Positions 15,544 to 30,700 of a stretch of 64,000 nucleotides of DNA are shown in pieces. The stretch covers positions 1 to 64,000 of the forward strand of contig HG738137.1 of NCBI GenBank assembly GCA_000499405.2, in the 5' to 3' direction. Source of the stretch: Onchocerca volvulus. Taxonomy: Eukaryota; Nematoda; Chromadorea; Rhabditida; Onchocercidae. The position numbers and the translations under genes were made by a program. Within the stretch, counting starts at the first letter, position 1. Every line of letters begins with the position of its first letter. A model generated the notes under the pieces. It did no database searches. It worked only from the letters and a program-made list of their open reading frames with translations, and was not told the DNA's origin.

Positions 15544-18094
15544 TTTTCGATATGAAATTAGAACTAGTCGCGCAATCTTCACTGTGCTCACTTATTCATT
15601 TTTTCCTTTTTTTTTTATTCAAAATGTTGGTACAAAATGTTATAGTTATCAAGTTTTATTCGTTCAGTTTTAAGAATGAAAAGGAAATAATCTAAAGTAA
15701 TTTATGTGAATGAGATCTCTGTCTGCTTGAATTGGATACTGTTGTAGAATTTTTGTTAAAATCATTTGTTAAAACCATTGAAGGAAAACATATTTGAAAT
15801 CTGCAAAAAGGTTGGGATCGAAGACAAAAAATGTTGTATGTGTATTTTGAATTTTCTCACGAAATCTTTCTTAACATTATAGTTAATCAAATATATGCTT
15901 TTTATATTCGCTCTCCTCGCATATCGATGTGATTGCATGATTTGTCCGGGTTGATTATTATTTTGTCACACTTACCCGATCCGATTATTATCATTTTTTT
16001 TACTATTGGCACTTTTATTATATTTGTTAAGAATTGCTTTGAACCATGATATGTCGAAATATTTTGAATTAAATTCATATTTTTATGTGCGTTTTTTTCA
16101 TACTTCATTTCTTTCAGTATCTTGGTTTTTAATATTTTGGTACTGTAATTTGTTTGAGCATTTCCATGACTTTATGTGTTCGAAGATTTCATTTCTTAAA
16201 TTTTTTCTTCAATTTCATGTGAATGGAAATGCATATGTGTGTAGCATATTCATCATATTGGTAGTATGTTCGGGTCAATTCGCTTATAAGCTTTTTCTAT
16301 CTGAACTGTTAGAGAAGTTCAGTTTTTTAGCATTTTTATTCTTCCAAAATGAAACTAAAATTCAAGAGTCTTTTCAGATTTTGTTTTTGGAATGCGATAC
16401 TTTTTTTTTCTATAATTTTTTTTCTCCGCAATTTCTTCTTCCCTATTTTCATACAGAGCAACAGCCATTCCGTCATCATTTTTATTATGATCATTATTAT
16501 TAGTTCGTTAATTTTTTACGCTTCAGTTAGAAAAATTTTGAAATTTTTATTTTTTCAGCGCATTAATCTTTGTCTTTGTTAGAAAAGTAACTTAATTTAT
16601 TATTTTTTTGAGCTTAAAATCTTCTCAAATATATATTATCTTCTTTTTTTATTCATCAATAATTTTAAGCAATATCATCAGGCAGCTGCAAGAAACTGCT
16701 TTATGGCTTGCAACCCAGGCTTTAGCAAAAGTTTGATTTTTTGACAAATCCGGTACATAATTATATGTCATTAATTAAGTGACACACAATATAGAATATC
16801 TGGATAGGTCCTGATGTTTTAGTGATTAATTACTAGATTTCAGTATGCGATGAGACGTATTGTGCTACAAGTTATACGATGACAGTGTATCAGATATTTA
16901 TCTTTAAATTTTTAAGTTTAATTTCAATTTATTTTGCTGAAATATTGTCAGTAGGTTAGACGAAAAGGTTTAACGGCTAACATCGTAAATATTTTTTTAG
17001 ATTAAAAGAAACAATCTGATATATCACGATGCATTACTCCATTTCCGAGTAATTGAACTGAGCATTAAATATTCGGATAATTCTAAATTCTTACTGGCCG
17101 TTAAACCGATTACACAATTTTAGCAGCGGGTTAGATTAATTGATTACAATATGTTTCACGTGTTAAAAATGGATTCGGAATTTTTCGATCAAAAAATTTC
17201 CTTTTGCTATTTCTTTTTCTAACTATATTTTAAAATGTTTTTTTTTTTTTTTTTTTTTGTCTCAAATTTCGAATCGAATTGTGTAAATGATGGCTCAAAA
17301 TTTTGTGCTCTTTTGTACGTTGCAAAGCGTTTTTTTTTTTCTACATTTTTGTTTATGTTTGAAATTATTGCAATAAATGTTATTTTAAAAAATTTTTCAT
17401 GTGCGTTTTTTCTGGAACTTCCTTCTATATTTCAAGCCCACTTTTGAATTTAATATATAGAATTAAAGTTTTGGCTTGGATTTTTCAATTAATTTAATTT
17501 GACCGATTTAAATCAATTGCGATATATTTTCAGTGATACTATCACCATTCATTCACACAGCATGTACAGAACATTAGAGTTGATTTCAGGAGGTTGAAAT
17601 CATTGTTCATTTCCAAAGTATGACATTAATATGTCAATTAAAACAACTACTGGGTGCTAAAAGCTTAATATGTTAATTAAAACAATTACGGAGCGCTAAA
17701 AGCCTGTTCGGAAAATTATAGTCAAAAAAAAAAAACTTATTGTTTCTTAACTCTTTGACAGTTTTCTGCAAATTTCGACTTTTTGAGGGAATAAGATCGT
17801 ACTAAACTTTATTTTATTGTGTTTAGGGATTAGTGATAATTGTCATTTCGAAATATTTTCAATTGTTTGATTCCTATGAGTTCTTTTTCTAGATTTATTT
17901 AATTTCAATTTTCTCACATAACTTTTATCATAATTTTGAAATTAACTTGTTCATTTTTGCTCCTTAATTAGTCCTTTTAGTTTTAATTTTAATTGCAATC
18001 AATTTTTCGAATTCATTTTTCTAATCAGTTTAGATTTATGATTCCTTGAAAAAAAATACTCAGCTGCAATATTTTCATCTTGCCATTATTCTAG
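15544..18094. other. Intergenic between Arp3 and DCTN5
   Basis: AT-rich, with the Arp3 3' UTR at the left. The longest open frame (16006-16503, plus, 165 codons) is dominated by Phe, Leu and Tyr from T-rich DNA, has no family resemblance and no splice context, and is not called as a gene. A short GC-richer patch at about 16680-16735 is unexplained. Near 17635-17705 an approximately 50-base segment is repeated in tandem (TTAATTAAAACAA...GCTAAAAGC). Confidence 0.5.
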
Positions 18095-18095
18095 A
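18087..18095 (+). promoter_or_regulatory. Probable leader splice acceptor for DCTN5
   Basis: TTATTCTAG ends at 18094, only 19 bases before the DCTN5 ATG at 18114. This is the short leader typical of a trans-spliced nematode mRNA. No plausible upstream coding exon was found. Confidence 0.5.
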
Positions 18096-18113
18096 AACTG
18101 GACCACAACTCGA

Positions 18114-19434
18114 ATGGATATACAAACGATTTATTACGATAAATCCGAATATGTGGAAACAGCTACAGGTAACAAAGTGAATCGGAAATCACGGTTATTC
18201 GGTAGTCAGAATATTGTACTGAACGGAAAGGTAATTTGATAAAGATTATTCGATAAAAATATCTAAAATTTTCATTCTAAGTTAATATAAGAAATAATCG
18301 GTTGGTTTAATTTCTTGATATACATCATATTTTGCCATGTGATATTTATATCATTCCATCATTTAATTTAGTTTAATTATAATGTATTAGCAAAATTTGT
18401 TGTGATATTAAGCTGATATCGTAATTATTGATAAGTGGTACAAATTGATGAATTGATACCTAATGAAAATTGATATCTAAAAATGAATTGATAACTAATT
18501 TATCAGCAAAAAATATTTCTGTTGCAAGTTCAGTGCTATTTTAATTTGTTGATATTTTTACATGCTAGTTGACTGATTCGATTTTATTAATTAAAAAAAA
18601 AAAAAAAACAGTTTTTTGCTTAAAATTTACCTTTTTAACTTTTTCACCTTATTGACTTTTTCAGTCAACACTGATGAAAGATTGTATCTTACGTGGTGAT
18701 ATGCACAATATTCGAACTGGTAGATATTGTGTTGTTGGTGAACGTACTATCATTCGACCATCCTATAAGCGTTTCAGTAAAGGATTAACATTCTTTCCTG
18801 TACATATTGGTGACCATGTATTTATTGGAAATGTAAGTTTCATTATATCAATATTTCTTTCTTTTAAATGCACACAGGTTTGTGCAAAAATATAAAGTGT
18901 CCAATTTATATTACGAAAGTTTGGAATTTTCAGTCATTTTTAATTTATTAACTATTTTTGAGGATTGTATAGTAATGGCTGCAGAAATTGGAGCATTTGT
19001 GCATATTGGTCATAATTCTGTGATTGGTCGTAGTGTAATAATTAAAAGTTGTGTACAAGTATTGCCAAATACAGTAGTGCCACATGATGCTGTTATTCCA
19101 CCTTTTTCCATTGTAGCAGGTAATCCAGGTATGCTTACATTTTCTTATTCTTTATTACTTTGGTGTAATTGTGCTTGATTTTTTAAATTTGACTAATTCG
19201 GGAAGAATTTTCCAGTTTATTTATGGAATAATTGAAATCCGAACAATTTCATACAGATATGTATATATTAGAATATTCAAACTTGTTTAAGATTGTTATG
19301 CTGTATTATATCTATTTTCAGGTACTGTCATTGGACATTTACCGGAATCAACACAAGAATTGATGACAGAAGCTACACGCAATTTTTATGATAATTTTGT
19401 GCCGGACTCAAAAAATCCGTCTATTGTTACATAA
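18114..19434 (+). CDS. DCTN5: Dynactin subunit 5 (p25), 4 exons
   Basis: Exons: 18114-18230, 18665-18832, 18963-19128, 19322-19434. Phases agree, giving 187 aa, close to the 182 aa usual for p25. Dynactin p25 sits at the pointed end of the Arp1 filament and helps dynactin/dynein pick cargo. Visible: an N-terminal segment with [13 protein letters not shown] and SQNIVLNGK, then a left-handed beta-helix of hexapeptide repeats ([56 protein letters not shown]), and a C-terminal helix ([17 protein letters not shown]). This order is that of the DCTN5 family, and the start agrees with the family N-terminus. Exon 3 uses a TTTTTGAG acceptor, which is less common than TTTCAG but is required by the frame. 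The neighbour Arp3 is also cytoskeletal but is 2.6 kb away, so no operon is implied. Confidence 0.95.
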
Positions 19435-21512
19435 AAATCCCTTTGCTTAATGCTTTTTTCTTCCATAAATTTTTCGCGAAGAATGTAAATTTCATCAGAA
19501 TTCTTATGATTTTTTTATGTTCATCTTAAGATTTTTGTTTTCCTTTTCTGATATGCAGCAATTGGTTTCCTTCTTTCCCTCATCCGCTGAAATTTCGATA
19601 ATGTTTTGTGCTTGTTTTAAGAATAATTCAATACGATAATATTTATTAAGTAATTATTGCAAACATTAAAAAAAAGCATGCAGATACTTGTTTAAGCGGC
19701 AAATTCAATTAATCTATATTCATAATGGAATATCTGTAATGGAATTCTTGCAGACTATTGTTCATTTGGATTCAAAGTTCCTGCAAAACATCATTTAATG
19801 TGATATAAATTCCTTTCTATATATGTATTAGTTTTACGCAAGGTTCTTCCAGAATTGAATAACTATTCATGAAATTTATCGGGAAATTATTATACTTAAT
19901 ATTCTTTCATGAAATGTAACTTGAGTAAATAAAATTTCCAGCATTTAATAAATGTGGCAGAACTTGACATGCATAATCTTATATTTCAATTGATCACTTT
20001 ATCTTAGGAATATTTATGAAATAGGAACTGTTTTTTCTATCATTATCCTAACTATTTTATTGTTCTTATCAATTTTTGGAAATTAAATTGATGTTATTTT
20101 ATAAATCAATCGATATAGCAAGACTAGAAAATTGGATTCCATATACATATAGGTGAACTAGGATTGATTTACATAAATGATAATTCATGTTAAGAGTATA
20201 TTATTTTACTAAATATGGAAGCATATATCATAGATATGTGTAAAAGTTGATCATTTATATGAACAGTTCATTGATGCAATAAATGATATCTCAAATTCCA
20301 TGCCGCATAAATTTCCTTTGTTTTAATCCTCTATTTTTATTTGATGATATAGACAAAATTATTTATATATCATATTTGTATATATTATATACTAGACGGT
20401 TTTTTCTTGCCTTTAATAATGAAAATTTCTTGAAACAGAAAATTTTTAAAAATAAAATTCAGCAAAAAGAACAGAAATTTTTCTGAAATTCAGCATAAAA
20501 AAATGAAAATTTCTCTTTTATTCTGAATTGTATGAATATTTTAACAATAAACAAGCAAATTGTTGAATTTTTTACATTTCAATAGTAATAGAATTAATTT
20601 CATTCCTGTATAATTGAAAAATACAGTGTAATCTTGCCAGTGAAAACAACCCTGACAGAAAAAGTGAAAAAATCGATTTACAAAGTTAAGTGGTAAAGAA
20701 AGAAAGTAGCAGATAAAAATTAATCCAAAATTAATAGCAGAAATTAAAATAAGTTTAATAAGGAATAAATTCAAGAAATTTTTTCAATAATTGGAAAAAG
20801 TTAAGCTGATTAATTTTAGGATAAAATAGTCCTGAGAATAATAATGATTGGAGACATACTGTAAATGTAATTTTTCTATGTATTACAAAGTGATAAGCTA
20901 ATTATTGTATCGATGAATATAATTGATTAACCAACAAATATTCAACAACTACTTTGAAGAATTATAAACAAGTAATCTTAAGTTTCTAAGGTTATAATCT
21001 TTAAGGTTGCTATATTTCATAAAAAATTATTCGAATTTATTTCAATTATATTGAATAAATTGTAAAAAAAAAAATATATAAATCTATATAAATCCAGCTG
21101 TTCATTTCTTTTTAGTTACTATTTTCAATAAAAATGAAGGATGTTAGTTTCTTTTTTTCAAAATTATTATTAGATATTATTATTTTTGAAAAAATTTTTT
21201 CTCAAGATAATTGTGAAATAATTGTAAGATAATTTGAAATTATTTAATATTATGTAAAAGTATAAATTAAAATTAGACAAATTAAGTAACTTAATATTTT
21301 GCAATTTTCTCTTTTTTCTTTTTTTTTTTTGAGAAATAGCATAATTATGATTATTGATAATAAGTTAATGATTATGATTACTGATAATGAGTTAATTTTG
21401 ATTACATGTACAATAATAATGAATAACAATTGAAAAATACATACAGTATTTTTTCTTTTTCAAATTTAAATTGAACAAAATACATACAAAAGAAAAATAA
21501 TCAATAATGATA
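19435..21512. other. Intergenic, convergent 3' ends
   Basis: Lies between the 3' ends of DCTN5 (plus) and the Ly6/ET-like gene (minus). A candidate AATAAA poly(A) signal for DCTN5 is at 19928-19933. The rest is AT-rich with no supported gene. Open frames near 20283-20486 and 20541-20774 are hydrophobic, low-complexity and unsupported. Confidence 0.5.
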
Positions 21513-21665
21513 TTATAATGATAGCATTAGAAGCAAAAATAAGAATGAAAATGATGAAATGGAAAAAATAGATAATGGTAATATTCTATTACTATTACCA
21601 ACAATATCACCATGATTATTGCTATCATTATCATTATTATTAATCCAATTTTGACTAATTATTTT

Positions 21666-21715
<50 letters not shown>

Positions 21716-24700
21716 GATGATGTTGATGATGTTGATGATGATGATGATGATGATAATCGATATGTTTCACATCCCATTTCCATTGATCTAATCGTGTTTT
21801 TGGTGCTGATTGACTATAAGTAATAATTGGACTAGTATTATTTGCTTTTAATCGGATGGAATTTGGTTCAATTTTTAATTCATCATCTTGTTGTTGATGA
21901 ATTTTTGGCATCATTTTTAAAGATGATCTTCTTTCGGCACTTTTACCATCATTTATATCGATCGTTTGAGATGGTGGAATCATCATGGTACTTGTAGCAA
22001 TCGAAATAATCGGTCTTATTGGTGATAACGAATTAGTTATCAATTTTGTATCGGGCAATTTTTTATCATCTAATCGAGGAAATTGTAAATGTGGATTTGA
22101 GAAATGATCGAAAATAGATTTCATTTCGAGATTAATATCATATACAGAAGTACCATCAATAGATTTCATTTCAGGTGTTATTTCGGTAGTAAGAATTGCA
22201 TTGTCAGATATTTCACGTGTGACTTCAGTAGTAGTAGGAATTACATCAATAGATACTGTTTTAGGTATTGCTTCAGTGATAAGATCAGTATTGATAGGAG
22301 TTGGTTGAGATATTGTTTCAGTGATTAGAATTGAATCAACAGGTACCATTTCAGGTACTACTCCAGCATTTGTTAAAGTTGCCGGTTTAGTTGTCATTTT
22401 CATCGATGTTGACAAATCAGTCGATAATACTTCCAAAGATTTGCTATTCTCAAGTTTTGGATAATTTGTCGATTTTGATAGACTGGATGATGTATTTCTG
22501 AAAAAATTTAATTTATAAGTAAATTTCCAAGTTTTGAAAATTAAAAAGAATAGATAAATAAATCAAGATTTGAATAATTAGTAAAATAATATTTATTATT
22601 TGAACATTATTACTAAATATTTAAAATACAATGAATCTCCTTTGATAATTAGCAGTAGTATCAAAACAAGTTAAAACAGTTTGATGTTAAATTTTTAGAA
22701 TGGAACTATCTTATCAATTGATCCGAACTAATTTAAGTAATTACTAAAATTCTAAATAATTTGAATGAAATCACCTCATTTTTTCAATTCCATCATATTA
22801 AAACATTTTCCCAGCTGATACGAAAATTTTTCAAAAAAGTATTATATTAAAATCAGTTATTCAGATGAGATCATTACAACACAAAATAGATATAATATAT
22901 CGTAATATTTGCAAAAAACGAATTTAAAGCTTTATTTTGAAAGAAAACAAAATTTATTTAAAAATTTTACACTAGGACATATGTTGAATTATGTTAATTT
23001 TTTGAATTTCAATTCAAACAAATAATATTTGTTAAAAATTTCGACATGAAAGAATGTAATAAATTTAATTTAAAAAAAAAAATGGAAAAATAGAAAGACG
23101 AAACAATTTATAAAATTATCAATTTTATTCATCATTTAAACCCATATGAAAAATTAATAGAAATTATTTTTGTTAGTCCCCCTTATTTTGTTTCAAAAAT
23201 TTCTCTACATTTTTCACATTAAATTGATTTTCTATTTATCGAAGAAGTTTTTTCCATTTTCATTTTTCTTATTTCTATCCGAAAAAAACTGTACGAATCT
23301 CAGTTATGCATTAGCAATTTTGTGATAGATTTTTACCGATTGTTACACGAATCAACAAAAAATACTTTTTTTCCGTCTACATTTGCTTAAGCATTTTTTC
23401 CTTAATTTTTTTTTTTTTCCTTTTTAACTTCTTCACAACAATTCCTCTTCAAATGCTTTTATGTAAATTTCTTCTATCATTCGATGTAACTTGCTTTCTC
23501 ATCTCAATGATATCAAAAATTCTATTTATAGATCATATATATCGATTTATTTTTTATCAAAAAAATTATTCAGCAAGACGAGTTAAGATTTCACCGAAAA
23601 GGATTGATTATAGGCTAAAGAAGAAACGAGAAATAGAAATCATTTGGTTGATTTATCAGTAAATTGTTCAATAATCGATTAAAATGTTGCTAAAAAAAAG
23701 TAGGTAAAGGTAAAATGTGAAATATAAGGCAAAAAAAATCATTGAATAATTTTAACGAGAAAATTATGCAAAAAAAAGGCTATGATTTCATAGGAAAATG
23801 ATAAAGCAAGTTGGAATCATTTGATAAAAGTGATTTAAAAGTTTAGCATATTTTTATACAGATAAATTTAGTTAACATATGTTAATTTGACAACGAAATT
23901 ACAATTATAATTTTAACTTAATAGAAATAAAAATTTATTTTTGAAAAATGCTCGATATAACAAGCGCCAACTTATCGATTGCTAAATTTCAATCCAAGAA
24001 ACTTTAATATTGCAAATAATCAAAAATTTGCAAAATTTGTTTTTTTTTTTTTGAAAATTAAAAAAAGCAATCAAATCCCATTTCAATTTTTAATCATTTT
24101 GGTAAATTTTATATTTTTCCAAGCATTTTAATTTGTAGTAAAATTGAAAAGTGCTTTTGATGATTTTGAAATTTTTAAAGTTAATCGATGAATCATCATC
24201 GTCTGTCTTCTTGATGCAAAAATATATTCTATAAAGCATAAAATATTATTTATTTTATGATTCATATAAGATGAAATGCACTTTTTTTTTTTTCTAGTTT
24301 TATTCTACCGTCTAATTTACATTCTATTATACTTTGAAAACTTTCATATTTTGCAAAAAAATTAAAGAAATTTGGCCCTTAAATTGGGATATTTATATGT
24401 AAATTATTGTCCTATATTTTATTTAAATAAATGTTACTTTATTGAAATTTAAAATATTTATTTTATGGCTGAAATCAATTCAAATATCGTTTTTTGATTA
24501 TCAAAATTTTTATATAAATATTAGCTTATCAATATGGAATATTATCAGAAACTTTTATGCAATCAACTTTTCCTCCTATGCTTAAAAATATCTTTGATAA
24601 ACATATTATAACAAAGAACTATGGTTATAGCTGAAAAAAAAAAAAAAGAATCAATAAATGTCTTATGAATTACTAATTAACGACATGAATCATATGTTAA

Positions 24701-27700
24701 TTTGTTAAATTTGGTATTTTTAATTTTAAATTCTGAAATTACAATAGCAACTTTTTTTTTTTAAATTTTAGAAATCATTAAATTATAATTTATTACTAAC
24801 ATTGGTGCAATAGGATTATCCGGGATTGATATCGCTTGCCAATGAAAACCATCATCACTGAAAAAAAAAAATGTGAAAAACCTTTTTTTTTTTTTAATTG
24901 TCAAACAACACAAATTTTTAAAATTTATAAAATGATCACTACGATATTTATTCTTTCATTTCATTTTAATTTTTTTTTCCATCATTGATGACACATTTTA
25001 GTGAATAAATTAAAGGAAGAAACGAATTAGAATAAAATCAAGAAATTAATATTGTAATTGAGATTTTTTCAGTATTATATTGATTCCTTCATTTCATTTC
25101 AGTTCCCTTTCTTTCTTTCTTTCGATATATTTTAATCAGTGAATGGATGAATGAATGACTGAATCTGATTATTATCAGTTAAATATATGATATATAACTG
25201 CTTTATTTGGATATGAATATTAAAAAGCATAAACAAATATGCAACTTATGAGATAAATATATTGCAATTAGCTAATTTGCATATTTCATTTCATTTATAT
25301 TGCTATAGAAAGTTGATAAAATTTGAATTATTTTGAATACTTTATTCACATTTTCGATAATAAAATAATTTTTTACAAGAATATATCTTCTCTTTTTTTC
25401 TATTTTTTCTCGTACACTTTTAATTTTTGAACTTATTTTTAAATTTCCAACCATTAATAAATGCTCAAATTTTCGAATATTATATAGTTTTAATCAAGAA
25501 TAAAAAGTTATCCTATTTTTTTCCGATTCTCATTTATTATCGATCAATAACTTTTCCCTTTTTGCCTTTTCTTAGTATGAAAAATATTAGTTATAATTAT
25601 CATGAAACATAGAATAATTTAGATATTTTTTGTTTTATCAGAGCAATCTTGAATGGACAAAAATGATGTCATTGAAGCAAAATTGTAAAATAATTCAAAT
25701 ACTTTCTTTTTCATCAATTTTTATCGTTTTAATTAAATGAAAATTAATCTTTTCTTTGAAATAATGAATATCTTTACTGTCCAAATTATTTTCATTTCAT
25801 AATGGTTAAATTTCAGAGAAAAAAAAAACTAGCTAAATTTATGAATTATGTCTCCTTTCTCCATTTCCTAAAGAAATATAAATAAAAAAGAAAAGTAAAA
25901 CTTGCGATTAATCTACGATATAATCTACGATATATATAACTTCAGAAATTCAATATAATTTGTTAAAACAAAGGTAAAAAAAATTTTTTTTTAAATTTTA
26001 CTTCTTAATTCGAAATTTCATACAAAATTCAGTTTTGTTTATAAGCATTTGTCTTCTATTTTTTATTATTTTCTGATATTAAAGTAAAAAAGTAATAATT
26101 AGGTAGGCTAACTCAATCAAATTTTACACTTGTCACAAATTTTGGTTGAAATGATAAAAATATTATTTATTATTATCACTACAAAAACCAATCGTATGAT
26201 ATGCTCAAATAAATCATCTTCCACTTGATGATTGCATAGGATCATGAATAAAAATCCATTAATAGAAAAATTGAAATATTAAAAAAAATGAAGTGAAAAT
26301 TTGAAAATAATGTATTACAGTAGGTTCAAAATAAAACAAAATGAATGTTTGGATTTTGAAAGTCTTCGAGAAATCGTTATTAATTGATATATAATGATGA
26401 TACGATATAATATTGAATGATGTAAGTGAAATTAAAATTGAAATATTTAAAATTTTAATAATTACAGGTTGGTAAGTAAAATTTTTGGTTTGTATTTTTT
26501 TTTTCTTTTCTGAAATTTTTGCATTCAAGAAGAAACTTGCAACATGAAAATGCAACAAAAGAAGTATAATTTCTCTCGAATCTATACATATCGAGTAATT
26601 TATTTAATAATTGAATCGGAAAATTAATTAAATCTCAAAGTTTCAATGAAAATATTATCCTGAATTTGATATATTTCTCATAATTAATAAATCCTAATTT
26701 CATTTAGCTTTTTCCAACTTTCAACAAAAATTTCCCAAATATAATATCCTTTTTTTTTTTTTTTAAATTCTACTAATTATTCAACAAAAATCTAGAAGTT
26801 ATTCTGAGATTTTTGATAATTCCATTAATATTTTTGAAATCTAAAATCGATTAATAAAAGAAGATAAAAGAGGCGAATTGTTTTGTTATGATTAAATATG
26901 AAATAATTAGAATCGTTAGTTAATTAATGTCATTTATTAATAATTCATTTATTATCCATTAAATTAGCAATTTTCATTTGCAACCTGAAAAAGATTAATA
27001 ATTCCTACCAATCTCTTTGAAGTTAATCTCCTTGAAATCCATTTTTTTCCCAATTTAAATTTATAAATTTAAATTAATTTTGAAGTAAAAATGTTTGATT
27101 ATTTAATATTAGCCAAGCATTAACACTTTCGATGTGAAAGGAATTACAAAAATGCCAAAAATCGCAAAAAAAATCGTTTTTAGATTGCTTAAATGAGAGA
27201 TACGGTAGATGCAATTATGATATGGACTTTTTAGCGACTTTTTTTAAACTTCAAACGATTATTTTCCCACATCTTAGATTGACTATTAGCAATTTCCTTC
27301 CCATGATCAGATCACATCTTATATCAGTAATGGATTCCATCTCAGTGATATTTTCAAATGATTTCTCATACTGATTGAACATTACTATACCATTGATTAG
27401 ATAATATCACTAATTAGATAAGCGCTACAATTTGATTAAATAATATTGATTAGACAATATCACTGATTAAGTATAGTTAGATATTGATTATTCAAATACG
27501 AATTGATTAGATAGCGGCGATATTGATTAAACAACAGATTGGTTAAATTGATCCATAAAGATTTTCAATCATAGCATAAAATCTTTTGAAGACAACTTTT
27601 TTTCATAAAAAAGTGCTAAGAAATAATAAAATCAATAGTATAGAAAAATTCGAAATTTTCAATTTAATTTTTTTGCTTCTTTTTTTATTACACTCAAATT

Positions 27701-30700
27701 TTCATTAAATTCATTTTCATTGTAAATATTATGCAAACAATTTTGTATTTGAAAATACTAAAAAAGATCAATGCACTTTTCAAAAAAAAATTTAAAAGGA
27801 AAAAATAAGCAAATAAACATTTGCAATAAATTTCAATTTTTTTTTTCTTAAATTCGCTAGCAATAGCATATTGCTGAACTAATGTAGTAATTGTGCGTTT
27901 TTATTTTTTCTTGAAATATTTTATGAAAGCAATTATTTTTGATAATATCATTCACATGTTGATTGCATCGCATATCAAACTTGTCAAATGTATTAAAATT
28001 CAACAATTTCGAAAACATCATTTTGAATAATTTTTATTTCATAAAGTATGAAATTTTGCCATAAAGAAAATTTTGATTTATATTTAAAATGATATTGACA
28101 TAATTCAACAATAATAAAATAGATTTAAGTTTTTTCTCGAGGCACTTGAAATGAGATATACGAGTCTATTAAATACAAAACAATTCACTATTTATTAAAA
28201 AATAAATAAATAAAAAAAATAAAACGAATACAAAAACGAGTTTTATTACTACAGAAATGAAAAGATCAAAAGGTCAATATCCAAACAAAAGGTCAATACA
28301 CAATGAGTTAATAATGCAAAGATATTTTAGAAAAGTCATTAAATCATTGCAAGTATAAATATTATTATGAACTGGATCAAAAAGGATATGATTTTATTTA
28401 GAAAAAAAAAAAAGAAAAAAGTGAGGTGGAAATTGTTGCATACTTCATTTTATAACCAGAAGATTTTCAGAAATGAAAAATTGGAATTTTTTTAAAATCC
28501 AAATTTAAATATCATCACTAATGATGATCAATTTTATTTTATTTTTATCGTTTTAATTTCTGCTTCAAATTTATTGCCGAGAATTACCATCAATTTTGAT
28601 GCTTGGAAATTTAAATTTGAATCAAAATTAGTGAAAATGGTTAGTTAAACGAAATAGAACGTAAACAAATATCACCTAATTTTGTTTCATTCTTTCATAA
28701 TTTTAATTTCCGAAAATTTTTTGAAGTTTAGGAATTTTCCCAACATTTTAAAAGAAGTGATTAAAAGATCGAATTATTTTGCTTCAATTTCAATAGCATT
28801 TAGCATATGCTTAGATAGTTGAAATTCACACTATTAAAAAAATATTGTAAATGAAATCAATATTTTTCTCGTATTTCATCTGTTTCACTTGGCAAATTTA
28901 TTGTTTAGCAACAGAATCGAAGTTGTTTAAATCGTTGAATAACTCTTAATAAATTTCTTCCAAAAAATATAACCAAAAATTAAAAGCTAAAGAAACAAAA
29001 ATTAGAAATAAAAAAAAAATAAAAAGGTAATTTTCAATTTTTGAAGGTTACCTTTTTACTTCAAACACATCAATTTTTGTCTCTAACGATTTTATAGAAA
29101 AGGTAATTGTTCTTTTTTTTTAAGTACTTGTTTCAGTTTGTCTTCAATTAATTTAGTATTAAAATTTCGAACCAAAAATCTTGCTTTACACTTAAATTCC
29201 ATTTCATTTTTATATTTTTCCTTTTCCACCATTTTAGGAAATGAAAATGTTTTTGTCCCAAGAGAATGAAAAAATAGATTACAGGGTTAAATTAAATAGC
29301 TTAGCACATAAAAAGAAATAGCTTAACACAATTCAAATTGAAATATTGAAAATCAATGTTATCTTTTCTTATCACATCAGTTTCCAATCAGCTATGAAAT
29401 GATAGGAAGACAAGAAAGATTATTAGTAATTAGATGGAAAAAGATTGCATAAAAGATATTTAAAAGATAAATCAATATTTCAATTATGAAGAAAGTATGT
29501 GCCATTTTGAATTTCATCAGGCAATTCCAATATATTAATGCATCTCAATTGCAAATGAAGTCTCTTTTCGATATTATTTTGAATTACGATATTACATTTT
29601 CTGTAAAAATTTTATTCCCATAAAATATTCTAATAATTCAGAAACTTTTTAGCACATTTTTTTGAAAATAATTTTAACATGTTTTTTTTCCCCTCACAGA
29701 AAATAATTTAGTGTTAGTCATATTTTTCAAAAATTTGTTTCATTTTTCTTTTTAGCACATTATAATTAGTACTCATTTAAATGAAAAAAATGCTAAAAAA
29801 AATTGTCATTCTATCGAAATATCTTTAGAAATATTTTTCAATTTTCAAAATAATGTTATCCTCTTATTTTTGAAAATTGGAATATTTTTTTATCTTAAGA
29901 AAATAAAAATTAGATTATAATATCTTGCACTTTTTTAAAAATTAAATTAAAATCAGTGTATTTCACTCTTCATTGTTTAATGTTTTCGAACTTTGAATAA
30001 ATTTCGGCTTAAATTTTATGAACTAATTTTCAAATTTCATTAAAATTTTCCTCATTTATTATTTTTGCTTCCAATTTTTTTCTCCTTTTCAATTTTCTTT
30101 CGTTTCTTCGGAAAATCTTCGAGATCTTTTTCTGTATAATTGAAAAATTTTTCTCCATCTTCATTTTTTTATTTTCTGGTCCCCACATTATTTTGGATAT
30201 GTTAATTTAAAATTAACAAGTAATGGTTTTTCTCTCTTTTTTTTTAGGTTTAATTTAGGATTTTTCAATTAAAATCAAAATAAAAAGCAATTTCTAGTCA
30301 AAGTCAAAAAAAAAGTTGCTGAAATTCAATGCTAGCAAAAAAATGAGTGTATCAAATAGTTTTACTTTTTCTGGTGTAAATACCAATTTTTTGGCGAAAT
30401 TAATGAATTAATCGGATTAAAGTTGATAAAAATATCATACTAATTAATAATGGTTGTTATTGTTTTAGTAATAGTAATAACAGTAGTAATTTTTGTGGCA
30501 TATTAGTAATTAGTAATGATAGTTATTGTTTGTTGTAGCAATAGTAGTAGTTATTGTCATCATAGTTGTTCTAATTAGTAAAAGTAATTATAATTGTTGT
30601 AATTAGTAGTAGTAGTAAAATAATAATTACTGTTGTTGTAACTGAAACCATTAGTAATATATAATAATTATTATGGTTTTACTGTTGTAGTAATAATAAT

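Noticed and set aside
16006..16503. 165-codon open frame between Arp3 and DCTN5
   Set aside because: Composition is dominated by Phe/Leu/Tyr from T-rich DNA, with no domain, no splice or leader context and several overlapping frames of the same kind. Best explained as chance in AT-rich sequence.
22104..22328. 74-codon plus-strand frame
   Set aside because: Antisense shadow of the repetitive stalk exon of the Ly6/ET-like gene.
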